From JAKFWF01 sp963741505 (GTDB lineage Bacteria > Pseudomonadota > Alphaproteobacteria > Rhizobiales > Hyphomicrobiaceae): a DNA stretch of 64,000 nt. The stretch lies in NCBI GenBank assembly GCA_963741505.1, contig CAVUIJ010000027.1, forward strand, positions 59,127-123,126, in the 5' to 3' direction. The position numbers were made by a program, and so were the translations under genes. Below the pieces are notes generated by a model. That model did not search any database, had not been told where the DNA came from, and worked only from the letters and a program-made list of their open reading frames with translations. Below are positions 47,001 to 55,785 of the stretch, in pieces. How positions within the stretch are numbered: position 1 is the stretch's first letter; the number at the start of each line of letters is the position of its first letter.

Positions 47001-48658
47001 ATCGGCACGACGCCGGCGATGATCGAAGCCGTGGTGACCGTCGCATCGTCGCTGAACTGCAGGTTCTCGATGCCGCGCACCGTATCGGTGCCGTCCGGCG
47101 AGCCGCCGCGGTTGTCCGTGACCGTGAACACATCGCCGCCGAGATAAGTCGATGGTGTAGTCGGTTGAGTTGCCGGTGTAGACGGCGGTATCGCCCGCTG
47201 CGCCATTGCCGCCGCCCAGCGATGAGGTCGTTGCCGGCGCCGCCGATCAGCGTGTCGTCGCCGAGCGCGCCATAAAGTTCGTCGTCGTTGGCGAGGCCGC
47301 TGATGGTGTCGTTGCCGACCGTGCCGACCAGCACGTCGGGGAGCGGCGTGGGCCGCCGCCGCCGCCGCCGACTGGCATCGCCGTTGAGCACGACTCCCGG
47401 CCGTGTCGCGTGTCGAGGATCACGGCGCGGATGTCCTGGTCGCCCCCGCTTGCGGTCGGGTCGTCCTGGTAGACGGCGATGATGCGGTCGCCAATGAGGC
47501 CGGCGAGCGCCGGCGCATTCTGGTCGCCGGCGACGGTCGTGTTGAGCAGCGTGACGGTGCCGTCGCGTGCCGCCGCCGGCATTGTAGGATTGAATGAACA
47601 GATTCTTGTCGCCTGCGCCGTCTGCGCGCCGACCGTCAGCGCAAAGCCGTTGGTGTCGAGCAGCGCGCCGATCGCGAATTCGCCGGTGAAAGCCTCGCCG
47701 ACTGGCAGTGCAGTGGTATTGACAAGCGTTGCGGCCGAGGCGGTGAAGGTGCTGGCGCCACCGCCGGTGAAGATCTCGCTCCTGATGATGCCGGCTGCAT
47801 CGGTCCAGGCGACCACGAAGCCGGCGCCCGAGGAGATGACCTTGACGTCGCTCGTGGCCGGCGGCCGTGCCGATATTGTCGAGGTTGACGCCCGTGATTG
47901 CGCCAGAGGCCGTGGTGATCGGATTACCGTTGACGGTGTAGAGCCGGGCGTGGACGACGCCGGCGGCGTCGATCCAGGCAACCAGCGTGTCGTTATCGGC
48001 GTGGTCGGTGGCAACCGCCACGTCGCGGCCGATCGGCTGCGACAGTCACGGCCGCATCGGCGTCTCCACCAACAACGCCATCGAGGCCGGCGGCCACCGG
48101 CGGGCCGAGCGGATCGACCCTGGCGTCGAGCGGCACGGCGAAGCGCTGCAGCATGACGCGGCCGTAGCCGGCCGTGATCTGCTGCGCTCAGGCCGTCGGC
48201 AGCAGCGGTCGAAATCCAGGCCACGTTGAAGCCATCGACGATCGGCTTGCCGAGGGGGCCGTCGACGAAGTAGCCGCTGGTCGACGCATCGTGCTTGGTC
48301 ACGCCGGCAGCGGCGGCATCGATCGTGAATGCGCCGCCAACCGGAGCCGCAAGCCCGATGTAGCGGCCCATCAGCGTACGCCGTTCTCTTCCCAGGCGGC
48401 CGCGTAGCCGACGGCGCCGCCGGCCGTTAGACTGACCTCGGTGGCATTGGCGTGGTGGTGAGCTGGATCGTCCCCAGCCCCGGATCGACCTGCGCCGACG
48501 ACGTCGTAGAAGCGGACGGTAACGCCGGCAGCGGAGGTCCAGGCGACCCCGAACGAGCCACCGCCACTGTCGGCGACCGACGGGGCGAACTGGTCGTTCG
48601 CATCGGTGGTTACGGTGAAATCGGAAGGAACATCGGTAGCCCAGGTTGTTGCGACCAT
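41065..48658 (-). CDS. Giant modular RTX adhesin-like protein, frame broken by many single-base changes
   Basis: The gene spans 7.6 kb (about 2,530 residues). It starts at an ATG at 48656-48658 (MVATTWATDVPSD, with AGGTGAG upstream) and ends at 41065. No frame stays open throughout, but pieces read smoothly across frames. The N-terminal part holds three long modules, each ending in an acidic stretch and a calcium-binding RTX start (VLVGTVGNDTISG near 47320, VLVGTNGDDNIRG near 45460, VIVGTVGDDAIDG near 43490). A tandem-95/cadherin-like region follows (VVFTPTPDYFGPASFSYTI near 42500; AITVDVANVNEAP near 42080). Then comes a dense RTX block (GGNGNDLLEGRGGNDQLQGG, 41700-41280) and a C-terminal type I secretion-like end (LTIQGVTLANIGADDFRFV). 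No type I exporter gene is in the window. Family is certain, exact frame is not. Confidence 0.85.
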
Positions 48659-49020
48659 GACATACTCACCTACAAACGCTGTTCAACGCAATTCGATGGC
48701 TCAATTTTCTATTGCCGTTCATGGAGTTCCGGAGCGGAGCTCGGATCGGACCGCCCGCTTGCTCGAACGCGCTGACGACGTTCAGGTTTGGGACGACGGT
48801 TCGAAGCTATTTAGCCGAACACAAATCTCCCATCGGACCTCAGGCCAATAGAGATAGGCCTTGGGTCCAACAATTTCAGACGAAAGGCCCGGCCAATGGT
48901 CTGATTTGTTTTGGCGTGAAAGTGCGTCCACAGACCGGGTAAATCAGCCGGCACCACATGATCCGGTGCGGCATCGACCGCAGAGGTGATACTGGTCGCC
49001 TACGCCGGGTGAGGATTAAC
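48659..49020. other. Upstream region of the RTX gene
   Basis: The 362 bases between the RTX start and the insertion sequence hold no convincing gene. The part nearest the RTX start is relatively AT-rich (around 48690-48720 and 48880-48910) and should contain its promoter. Its last four bases (TAAC, 49017-49020) are the left copy of the insertion-sequence target duplication. Confidence 0.5.
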
Positions 49021-50305
49021 GGGCACCTCGAACAATAGCGCTTTTCAAGCCCAGCCGGCCAGCCATGTTGGCCGCCGACGCTTTTCGTGGCTGATGTGCC
49101 GCTGTCGCGGCGCCGATTTGTCCGCCCGGTGCCCCTTGCGGGACACTCTGGGCGGACTCCGGCCTCAGGCGGCGGCGGTCCGCTCCAGCAGCACCAGCCT
49201 GCGGATATTGTAGGCGAGGTTCTGCAGGCCGATCTTGGCCTTCGCGCGCATGATGCCGATGGTGCGCACGAGCCGCCCGCCCGGTGCGTTTTCCTGCGCG
49301 CCGAAGATGTGCTCGACGCGGGCGCGGATCCGGCTCTTCTTGCGGTTGGCTTCCTGTTGCGCGTCCGATAGCGGATGGTTGCGTGAGCCGCGCCGGTGGA
49401 TGCGGCTGCGAAAGCCGCGCGCTTTCAGCTTGGCCTCGGTCTCGGCCGAGCGGTAGGCGCTGTCGGCATAGACATCCTCCGACGTGTTGGCCTTGTTCAA
49501 CAGACCGTCGAGCTTCTGGCTGTCGTGCACGCTCGCATCGCTCACGTCGTAGCGCCGGATCAGCTTGTTCTTGGCGTCTGCGTTGACGTGGTTCTTGTAG
49601 CCGAAGTAGCTTTTGTTGTGCTTCTTGGTCCAGCGCGCGTCCTTGTCCTTTTGCCGGTTTTTCGCGGGCTTCTTCTGCCAGTCCTCGGGCGTTTCGCCGG
49701 CCTTCACCGTCTCATTGTCCTCGCGCGAGTTGCGCTGCCTGGGCACCGCTACGATCGTGGCGTCCACCATCTGGCCGCCGCGTGCGATGTAGCCCTTGGC
49801 CTCCAGGTGCCGGCCGAATTGCGCGAACAGTTTCTCGATCAAACCGGCCTTCGCCAACTTCTCGCGAAACAGCCACAGCGTCGTGCCGTCGGGGATGCGA
49901 TCCTCGATGCCCAGGCTGAGGAAGCGCGTGAACGACAGGCGGTCGCGCACCTGATACTCGGCTTGCTCGTCCGACAGATTGTAGAGCGACTGCACGACGA
50001 GCATGCGGAACATGACGAGCGCATCGATCGGCTTGCGGCCGGCGGTGCTCTTCTTGTCGGCATCCGCCGTCAGCACCACGGCCTCGATCGCGCCGCGAAA
50101 CTCCTCCCACGGAACCAGCCGCCCGATCGCCTCCAGCGGATCGCCTTGCTTGGACAGCGCCGCCAGCCGCTTGTCCGCATCGAAGAAGGTCAGCTGCGTC
50201 ATGGTCCGTCCCCACGTCAGATCCCGTGGCCGTCACAGAATTTGATTTGCGGCGCCGTGGCCAGCGTGGCAGAAGTCGGCGACAGGGCGATTATTCGAGG
50301 TGCCC
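49021..50305. mobile_element. Complete IS5-family insertion sequence
   Basis: A 1285-bp element with matching imperfect ends: GGGCACCTCGAACAATAGCG at 49021 and, inverted, GGGCACCTCGAATAATCGCC ending at 50305. It is flanked by the 4-base direct repeat TAAC (49017-49020 and 50306-50309), which marks the insertion. It carries one transposase gene that fills most of its length. It landed just past the stop codon of the comE-like gene, so no gene is broken. Confidence 0.88.
49165..50202 (-). CDS. IS5-family DDE transposase
   Basis: The 345-residue transposase is full length and unbroken. The DDE residues are visible: Asp in GQMVDATIVAVP, Asp in VYADSAYRS and Glu in RVEHIFGAQ, with the IS5-type Y-(2)-R-(3)-E-(6)-K spacing near EANRKKSRIRARVEH. 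The N-terminal part has FRMLVVQSLYNLSDEQAEYQ, typical of the family. The intact frame suggests a recent, possibly active copy. Confidence 0.93.
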   Translation of the reverse strand: MTQLTFFDADKRLAALSKQGDPLEAIGRLVPWEEFRGAIEAVVLTADADKKSTAGRKPIDALVMFRMLVVQSLYNLSDEQAEYQVRDRLSFTRFLSLGIEDRIPDGTTLWLFREKLAKAGLIEKLFAQFGRHLEAKGYIARGGQMVDATIVAVPRQRNSREDNETVKAGETPEDWQKKPAKNRQKDKDARWTKKHNKSYFGYKNHVNADAKNKLIRRYDVSDASVHDSQKLDGLLNKANTSEDVYADSAYRSAETEAKLKARGFRSRIHRRGSRNHPLSDAQQEANRKKSRIRARVEHIFGAQENAPGGRLVRTIGIMRAKAKIGLQNLAYNIRRLVLLERTAAA

Positions 50306-50311
50306 TAACGA

Positions 50312-50953
50312 CTATCGCACGCCGAGCCCGCGCATGAAGCGTTCGCGAATCTGGACCGGGTCACGGTCGGTGGTGCCAACCGCGGGTTTGGTGTCGATGC
50401 GAGCGGCGATGAGAGACGGCCCTTCATCGAGCAGGGCCCGGTCGACCAGCCGTTCGAAATCGTCCTCGTCGGCAGCCCATGCACTCGCAGCGATGCCGGA
50501 TGCACGCGCCAGCGCTGCGATATCGGCCACTGCGGCACCAGGCGTCGGCTGACCACCGGTGATCTGATAGACGCCATTGTCGAATACGATCAGACAGAGG
50601 TTCGTTGGCGCCCGCGCCGCGATCGTCGACAGGCACCCAAGCTGCATCAGCAGCGAACCGTCGCCCTCGAGCGCAAACGCACGGCGCTCGGGTTGCGCGA
50701 TTGCGACGCCAAGACCGATTGGAAACGCCAGCCCCATGCTGCCGAGCATGTAGTAATTCTCGGGTCGCTGGCCCGATGCCCACAAATCGAAATTGGTATT
50801 GCCGATGCCGCCGATCACGGCCTCGCCATGCTTCAACTTGGCCACGAGCCGGCAGATGAGGTCGTACCGGTTCATCACCTTGGCGTTGCCAAGGGCCGGC
50901 GTTGCCGGCGCGGCTTTACTGATTTGCGGCGCGCTCGTCAGCTTGTCCTTCAT
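50312..50953 (-). CDS. comE: TPP-dependent decarboxylase, beta subunit (sulfopyruvate decarboxylase ComE-like)
   Basis: The 213-residue protein is the cofactor-binding half of a split thiamine-pyrophosphate enzyme. The diphosphate/magnesium motif begins at ALEGDGSLLMQLG and ends at VFDNGVYQITGG. Preceding NYYMLGSMGLAFPIGLGVA is also typical. Together with the alpha subunit it resembles sulfopyruvate decarboxylase (ComDE), which makes sulfoacetaldehyde; phosphonopyruvate decarboxylase is a close alternative. The first about 25 residues are an Ala/Pro-rich extension. The alpha gene ends 9 bases upstream. Confidence 0.82.
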   Translation of the reverse strand: MKDKLTSAPQISKAAPATPALGNAKVMNRYDLICRLVAKLKHGEAVIGGIGNTNFDLWASGQRPENYYMLGSMGLAFPIGLGVAIAQPERRAFALEGDGSLLMQLGCLSTIAARAPTNLCLIVFDNGVYQITGGQPTPGAAVADIAALARASGIAASAWAADEDDFERLVDRALLDEGPSLIAARIDTKPAVGTTDRDPVQIRERFMRGLGVR

Positions 50954-50962
50954 GACTGCACC

Positions 50963-51511
50963 TCATTTCTTGAAGACTTTGCCGCCAGTCAGCAGTGGCG
51001 ACAGGATCAGCGCGACCGCAGCCTGCGTGGCGACTGCCTGCTTGATCGAGCGGTCGACGACGAACTCCAACTCGTCGAGGCGCGTGACCGTGCGGTGCTC
51101 CATGGCAAGCGCATCGAGCACCGGCCGCATCGTTCGACACACAAGTGCCTGGCCGTAATTGAATTCGCCGAGCGTGCCGCGCTCGGAGACGAACATGATG
51201 ACCGGAATCTGGTTTGGAACGACGAGCGAGGCCAGCACATTGGCGAGCGTCGCAAAGCCGCTGGTCTGCATGAGCAGCGTGCCGCGCATGCCGCCCATCC
51301 ATGCGCCCGAGAGTATCCCGATGGCTTCTTCCTCCCGCGTGGTGGCGAAGGTGGCAAAATAAGGATCGGCATAAATCTTGGCGATAAGCGGGGTCAGAAC
51401 GCGATCGGGCACGTACGTAACCAGCCGCACTTCGTTCTGCTTCAAGACGTCTAGAACTATGTCGTCCCAGCTACTGGCCACATGCTGTTGTTGCGCCTGT
51501 TCGCCCGCCAT
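50963..51511 (-). CDS. comD: TPP-dependent decarboxylase, alpha subunit (sulfopyruvate decarboxylase ComD-like)
   Basis: The 182-residue protein is the pyrimidine-binding half of the enzyme. The activating glutamate lies in TTREEEAIGILSGAWMGG, followed by LLMQTSGFATLANVLASL, both conserved in ComD and phosphonopyruvate decarboxylases. It is translated just before the beta subunit, as the two are needed 1:1. No other sulfonate or coenzyme M gene is seen nearby, so the physiological substrate is uncertain. Confidence 0.82.
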   Translation of the reverse strand: MAGEQAQQQHVASSWDDIVLDVLKQNEVRLVTYVPDRVLTPLIAKIYADPYFATFATTREEEAIGILSGAWMGGMRGTLLMQTSGFATLANVLASLVVPNQIPVIMFVSERGTLGEFNYGQALVCRTMRPVLDALAMEHRTVTRLDELEFVVDRSIKQAVATQAAVALILSPLLTGGKVFKK

Positions 51512-51545
51512 CGGAGCGCTCCTTTGGTTGCGTGCGTTCCGATCC

Positions 51546-51576
51546 TAGTACCCGTATTCACACATGGATAGCACGT
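51546..51576 (+). repeat. Third, solitary copy of the MITE end
   Basis: The 31 bases starting CTAGTACCCG and ending GATAGCACG match the left end of the 10932-11203 element at 28 of 31 positions, in the same orientation. No inverted partner lies nearby. It stands between comD and a truncated gene remnant, so it is either half of a deleted element or a solo end. Confidence 0.7.
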
Positions 51577-51752
51577 CTGAGCACGAAGGCTGGCTTGGCC
51601 TTGGTCCAGGCCGGATCGGACAAGTCGTCGTCGAGCGTGGGCCTTTCCGAGCTGTCGATCTCCACGACCTGCAGCGTCGGGCGACTGGTTTGCTCGGCTC
51701 CGATAGCAGCGCCGATGAGAATGGATGCGGCGCCCGCTGGTATGGCGCGCAC
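51577..51752 (-). pseudogene. N-terminal remnant of an exported sugar-binding-like protein
   Basis: A minus-strand frame starts at an ATG at 51750-51752 with a signal-peptide-like stretch (AASILIGAAIGAEQ). It continues into LDDDLSDPAWTKAKPAFV, a phrase common at the start of CBM9/DOMON-like exported proteins. It then runs into the MITE end, whose sequence supplies the last residues (RAIHV) and a stop at 51558. The rest of the gene is missing. Nothing else is seen in 51512-51829. Confidence 0.5.
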
Positions 51753-51829
51753 GTCCCGATTGCGGGCTCTAAATACATGTCCAAAAGTGTCTTAGTCATT
51801 GCTGGTCTGGCGAAAATGATGTGCTACGC

Positions 51830-52075
51830 ATGATTGCCGCCGCACAGCTGCGCGCGGCGCGCGCCCTGCTCGGGATCGACCAACGCCAGTTGGCCGACAT
51901 GTCCGGTCTGTCGGTTCCGAAAATCCAGCGCATGGCGGCGAATGCGGACGTCATTCGGGGCAATGTCGGCCCTCTGACCAAGCTCGTTGCGGCGCTGAAC
52001 GCGACCGGCATCGAGCTGATCGGGGAGGGCGCCCCCAGTCAGGCAAGAGGTCGCGGCGTGCGCCTGGCGACATGA
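51830..52075 (+). CDS. Small XRE-type helix-turn-helix regulator
   Basis: The 81-residue protein (ATG at 51830; a GTG 9 bases earlier is possible) is almost only a Cro/C1-type HTH: LRAARALLGIDQRQLADMSG, LSVPKIQRM, then LTKLVAALNATGIELIGEG. The QRQLADMSGLSVPKIQ part is the DNA-recognition helix pair. Standalone XRE proteins of this size are common near mobile or respiratory genes. It lies 90 bases upstream of the hyf-like operon in the same direction, so it may regulate it, but this is only positional. Confidence 0.82.
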   Translation: MIAAAQLRAARALLGIDQRQLADMSGLSVPKIQRMAANADVIRGNVGPLTKLVAALNATGIELIGEGAPSQARGRGVRLAT

Positions 52076-52165
52076 AGTGATGATGGGCGCGCGACGATGT
52101 ATGGACTCGCTGCCATTATGGCCGGAGGGTATAGCTCGGCAGTCGAGGCGGGGAGGTGACGTCCG

Positions 52166-54178
52166 ATGGCGGTGAGCGCCACACTCTGGAGCATTGCGGC
52201 TCTCTTGAGCACCGCCGTGCTTGCTGTTGTGATGCATCGTGCGCTCGTCGCGTCGCGACTGATCTACGGTGGCTGTCTTGCGGCATGCCTGATCATTCTC
52301 GGTTTCGCCGCCGCCCAACTCGCACACCTCGACGCGCACGGTATCGGCGGTGACGCTGCCCATCGGCCTGCCGTGGGTGGGCGCACGGTTTCGCATCGAC
52401 GCTCTGAGCGCATTCTTCCAGATTGTGATCAATCTGGGGGGCGCCGCCGCGAGCCTCTATGCGCTCGGCTATGGCGAGCACGAAGAGGCGCCTGCAACGA
52501 GTGCTGCCGTTCTATCCGGCGTTTCTTGCCGGCATGAACCTCGTCGTGATCGCGGACGATGCCTTCAGCTTTTTGATCGCCTGGGAATTCATGTCGCTGT
52601 CGTCCTGGGCGCTCGTCGTGGCCCACCATCGCGACCGAGACAATACAAGAGCCGGCTATATCTACATCCTGATGGCGAGTTTCGGCACGTTTGCGCTGCT
52701 GCTCGCGTTCGGGCTGCTTGCCGGCCCGCAAGGTGGCTATGGCTTCAGCGAGATCAGGGCTGCGCAGCACGCGGCCTGGCTGCCCGGGCTGGTGCTCGGG
52801 CTTGTGCTGATCGGCGCCGGCTCCAAGGCCGGCCTCGTTCCATTGCACGTCTGGCTGCCATTGGCGCATCCCGCCGCACCCAGTCACGTGTCTGCCCTGA
52901 TGAGCGGTGCGATGACCAAGGTCGCGGTCTACGGCTTCATCCGAGTGGTGTTCGACCTGCTTGGATCACCCGCTTGGTGGTGGAGCATGGTCGTCCTGGC
53001 GCTTGGCAGCGCGACAGCGGTGCTCGGCGTCCTCCACGCGCTGCTGCAGCGCGACCTGAAACGACTGCTTGGCCTACAGCACGGTCGAGAACGTCGGCAT
53101 CATCTTCATCGGGCTCGGCCTTGCGCTGGCATTCAAGAGCAATGGCATGGCGGCAGCGGCGGCACTGGCGTTCACGGCGGCTCTGCTTCACGTTCTCAAC
53201 CACTCGCTCTTCAAGAGCTTACTGTTTTTCGGCGCCGGCGCGGTGCTGACGGCGACCGGCGAGCGCGATATCGAGAAGCTGGGCGGGCTCATTCATAAGA
53301 TGCCGCAGACGGCATTCCTGTTTCTCGGCGGATGTCTCGCCATCTCGGCGCTGCCGCCGCTCAACGGATTTGTCTCCGAGTGGCTGCTGTTCCAGGCGAT
53401 CCTGCTCAGCCCGGACCTGCCGCAGTGGGGATTGAAGCTGATGGTGCCGGCTACAGGTGCCATGCTGGCACTCGGCGCCGCGCTTTCGGCCGCCTGTTTC
53501 GTTCGCGCCTTCGGCATTGCATTTCTCGGCCGGCCGAGATCGATCGAGGCGGCGGCTGCGAAAGAAACCGACATGCTGTCCCGCGCCGGCATGGGCTTGC
53601 TGCTCGCCATATGTCTGCTGGCCGGCGTGTTGCCAGGCTTCGTCATCGATACGATCGGCCCGGTGGTGCAGGCCTACGTTGGTGTTCGCATGCCGATACA
53701 GACATCGTTGCCGTGGCTTTCGATCGTGCCCATCGCCGAAAGCCGCAGTTCCTACAACGGTCTTCTGGTGCTCGGATTCATTGCCTTGTCGACCGTCATT
53801 GCCGTGCAGGTCATCCACCGCTTCGCCTCGAACGCGCTGCGCCGCGGTCCGGCCTGGGATTGCGGCTATCCCGAGCCGAGCCCGGCGACACAATACACGG
53901 CCGACAGCTTCGCGCAGCCCGTCCGGCGCGTGTTCAGTGAGGTGTTCCAGGCGCACGAGCAGGTCGACATGCCGGCGCCGGGCGATCCGCGTCCGGCCCG
54001 GATCGAGATCAAGTTGCGCGACCTGATCTGGGACACATTCTATGCACCGATCAGCGGCTGGATCTGGTTCGCTGCCGAGAAGATGAACCATCTCCAGTTC
54101 CTGACCATCCGGCGCTATCTGAGCCTCGTGTTCGGCGCTCTCGTTGCGCTGCTGCTGATGGTGGCGATATGGCCTTGA
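52166..54178 (+). CDS. hyfB: Hydrogenase-4-like membrane subunit HyfB (proton-pumping, NuoL/N type), with three frame breaks
   Basis: This antiporter-like membrane protein would pump protons in a complex I/group 4 hydrogenase-like machine. The ATG at 52166 follows a strong GGGAGGTGA. Reading needs three one-base corrections (near 52350, 52497 and 53074). For the last, CTTGGCCTAC read as CTTGCCTAC restores RLLAYSTVENVGIIFIGLG. All three act as insertions, and the 2013-base span then gives about 669 residues, the usual HyfB length. Typical segments are LIAWEFMSLSSWALV, VPLHVWLPLAHPAAPSHVSA (with proton-path residues) and LNHSLFKSLLFFGAGAVL. It overlaps hyfC by 10 bases. Confidence 0.88.
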
Positions 54179-55122
54179 TCGTCGAGTTCATCGTCCAGGG
54201 CCTGCAAATGCTGCTGGTGCTTATGTTGGCGCCTCTCCTGATCGGTTTTACCCGTAAGGTGAAGGCACGACTATTGCGCCGACAGGGACCACCCATGCTG
54301 CAGCCTTACCGCGACCTCATCCGGCTGAGCCGTAAGGAAGTCGTCTTGGCCGACAATGCATCCTGGCTGTTTCGCAGCGCTCCCTACATGATATTTGCGG
54401 CGACCTGGGTTGCGGCGGCGCTCGTGCCGACATTTGCAACAGGTCTGCATTTCAGCTGGACGGCCGATCTCATCGCGATCACCGCGCTCCTCGGCAGCGC
54501 CCGGCTGTTCCTCGCCCTCGTCGGCATGGATGTTGGAACGAGCTTTGGCGGCATCGGCTCGAGCCGGGAGATGATGTTTGCTTCGCTGGCCGAGCCGGCC
54601 ATGATCATGATCGTCTTCACTGTCGCGCTGGTTGCCGGCTCGACCCAGCTGTCGCATGTCGCCACGTTCATGCTGTCGCACGTCACCCTGCGCGTATCGC
54701 TGGGATTGGCGCTGATCGGATTGATCATCGTCGCGATTGCCGAGAATGCTCGCATTCCGGTCGACAATCCAGCCACGCACCTCGAGCTTACCATGGTCCA
54801 CGAGGCGATGGTGCTGGAATATTCGGGGCGCCATCTCGCGGTGATCGAGTTGGCCGCAGCATTGAAGCTCCTGCTCTATATCTCGCTCATCGCGTGCATC
54901 TTTTTCCCATGGGGGATTGCCAGCACCGGTGCCGGCCCCATGGCCTACGCAGTCGGCGCCGCCACTTATGTCGGCAAACTCGCAGTTGGCGGTAGTCTTC
55001 TCGTCCTGTTCGAGACATCGATCGCCAAGATGCGCGTCTTCCGCGTTCCGGAGTTCCTCGGCGTCGCCCTCATGCTCGGCCTCCTCGGCACGCTTCTTCT
55101 GTTCGTCTCACGGAGCTTCTGA
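54169..55122 (+). CDS. hyfC: Hydrogenase-4-like membrane subunit HyfC (NuoH type)
   Basis: The 317-residue protein is the NuoH/HyfC-type subunit that connects the soluble arm to the membrane arm. It has about eight membrane segments, the early GPPMLQPYRDLIRLSRKE and the conserved AENARIPVDNPATHLELTMVHE, whose acidic and proline residues are hallmarks of the family. It starts inside hyfB and its stop overlaps the hyfE start by one base (TGATG). Confidence 0.92.
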   Translation: MALIVEFIVQGLQMLLVLMLAPLLIGFTRKVKARLLRRQGPPMLQPYRDLIRLSRKEVVLADNASWLFRSAPYMIFAATWVAAALVPTFATGLHFSWTADLIAITALLGSARLFLALVGMDVGTSFGGIGSSREMMFASLAEPAMIMIVFTVALVAGSTQLSHVATFMLSHVTLRVSLGLALIGLIIVAIAENARIPVDNPATHLELTMVHEAMVLEYSGRHLAVIELAAALKLLLYISLIACIFFPWGIASTGAGPMAYAVGAATYVGKLAVGGSLLVLFETSIAKMRVFRVPEFLGVALMLGLLGTLLLFVSRSF

Positions 55123-55785
55123 TGGAGCGGTTCGTCCTCGACGTCGCCCACATGCTTGCCGGCGGGCTCGTGCTGGTCAGCTTCATGTTGCTCTACCAGG
55201 ATCGCATGTTTGGCATGCTCAACGTCTTTGCCCTGCACGCCGTCGTGCTGTCGCTGTCGGTGGCCTGGCAGGCCTTGATCCAGAGCGCACCGCATCTCTA
55301 CATCACGGCTTCGATCGCTCTGGTGCTCAAGGCGATCATCATCCCTATCGCCTTGCATCGGGTCGTCATTAAGCTCGGCATTCACCGATCGATCGAGACG
55401 GTCGGCGGGATCGGCCCGACGATGCTGGCCGGCATGGGCCTCGTCGCCTTGTCGATGGTGGTGATGCTCAGGGCGACGGCGGCCGCCGATCCCTTGGCGC
55501 GCGAGGATCTGGCTTTTGCTCTGTCGGTCGTCCTGCTCGGGCTGTTGATGATGGTGACGCGGCGCAACGCGGTCAGCCAGGTCATCGGCTTCATGTCGCT
55601 CGAGAATGGACTGATCCTGGCGGCAACCGGCGCCAAGGGCATGCCGCTCGTCGTCGAGATCAGCGTCGCCTTCTCGGTGCTGGTCGCCTTCATCGTGATC
55701 GGGGTGTTCCTGTTCCGTATTCGCGAGCGGTTCGAACTCGGTCGACCTGCAGGCGCTCGACGAATTCAGGGGGGAGCGGCGATGA
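55122..55785 (+). CDS. hyfE: Hydrogenase-4-like membrane subunit HyfE (NuoK-like), with one frame break
   Basis: HyfE is a small membrane subunit with a NuoK-like part (SLENGLILAATGAKGMPLVV). As read, its frame runs on into hyfF to give a 707-residue protein. One extra A near 55735 explains this: GAACTCGGTCGAC read as GACTCGGTCGAC restores RERFDSVDLQALDEF and a TGA stop at 55783-55785. That stop overlaps the hyfF ATG by four bases, as is normal for this operon. The 664-base span is 3 x 221 + 1, which fits a single inserted base. HyfE and HyfF are therefore separate proteins. Confidence 0.85.

Noticed and set aside
41198..47022. Several long plus-strand frames in the RTX region (for example 41198-41797 and 46135-47022)
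   Set aside because: They are antisense shadows of the RTX gene. The minus strand gives GGxGxD repeats, cadherin-like segments and a proper C-terminus.
49021..50305. The IS5-family element as the helper of the CTAG-bounded MITE
   Set aside because: Its ends (GGGCACCTCGAA...) do not match the MITE ends (TACCCGGAATCA...), and its target duplication is TAAC, not CTAG.
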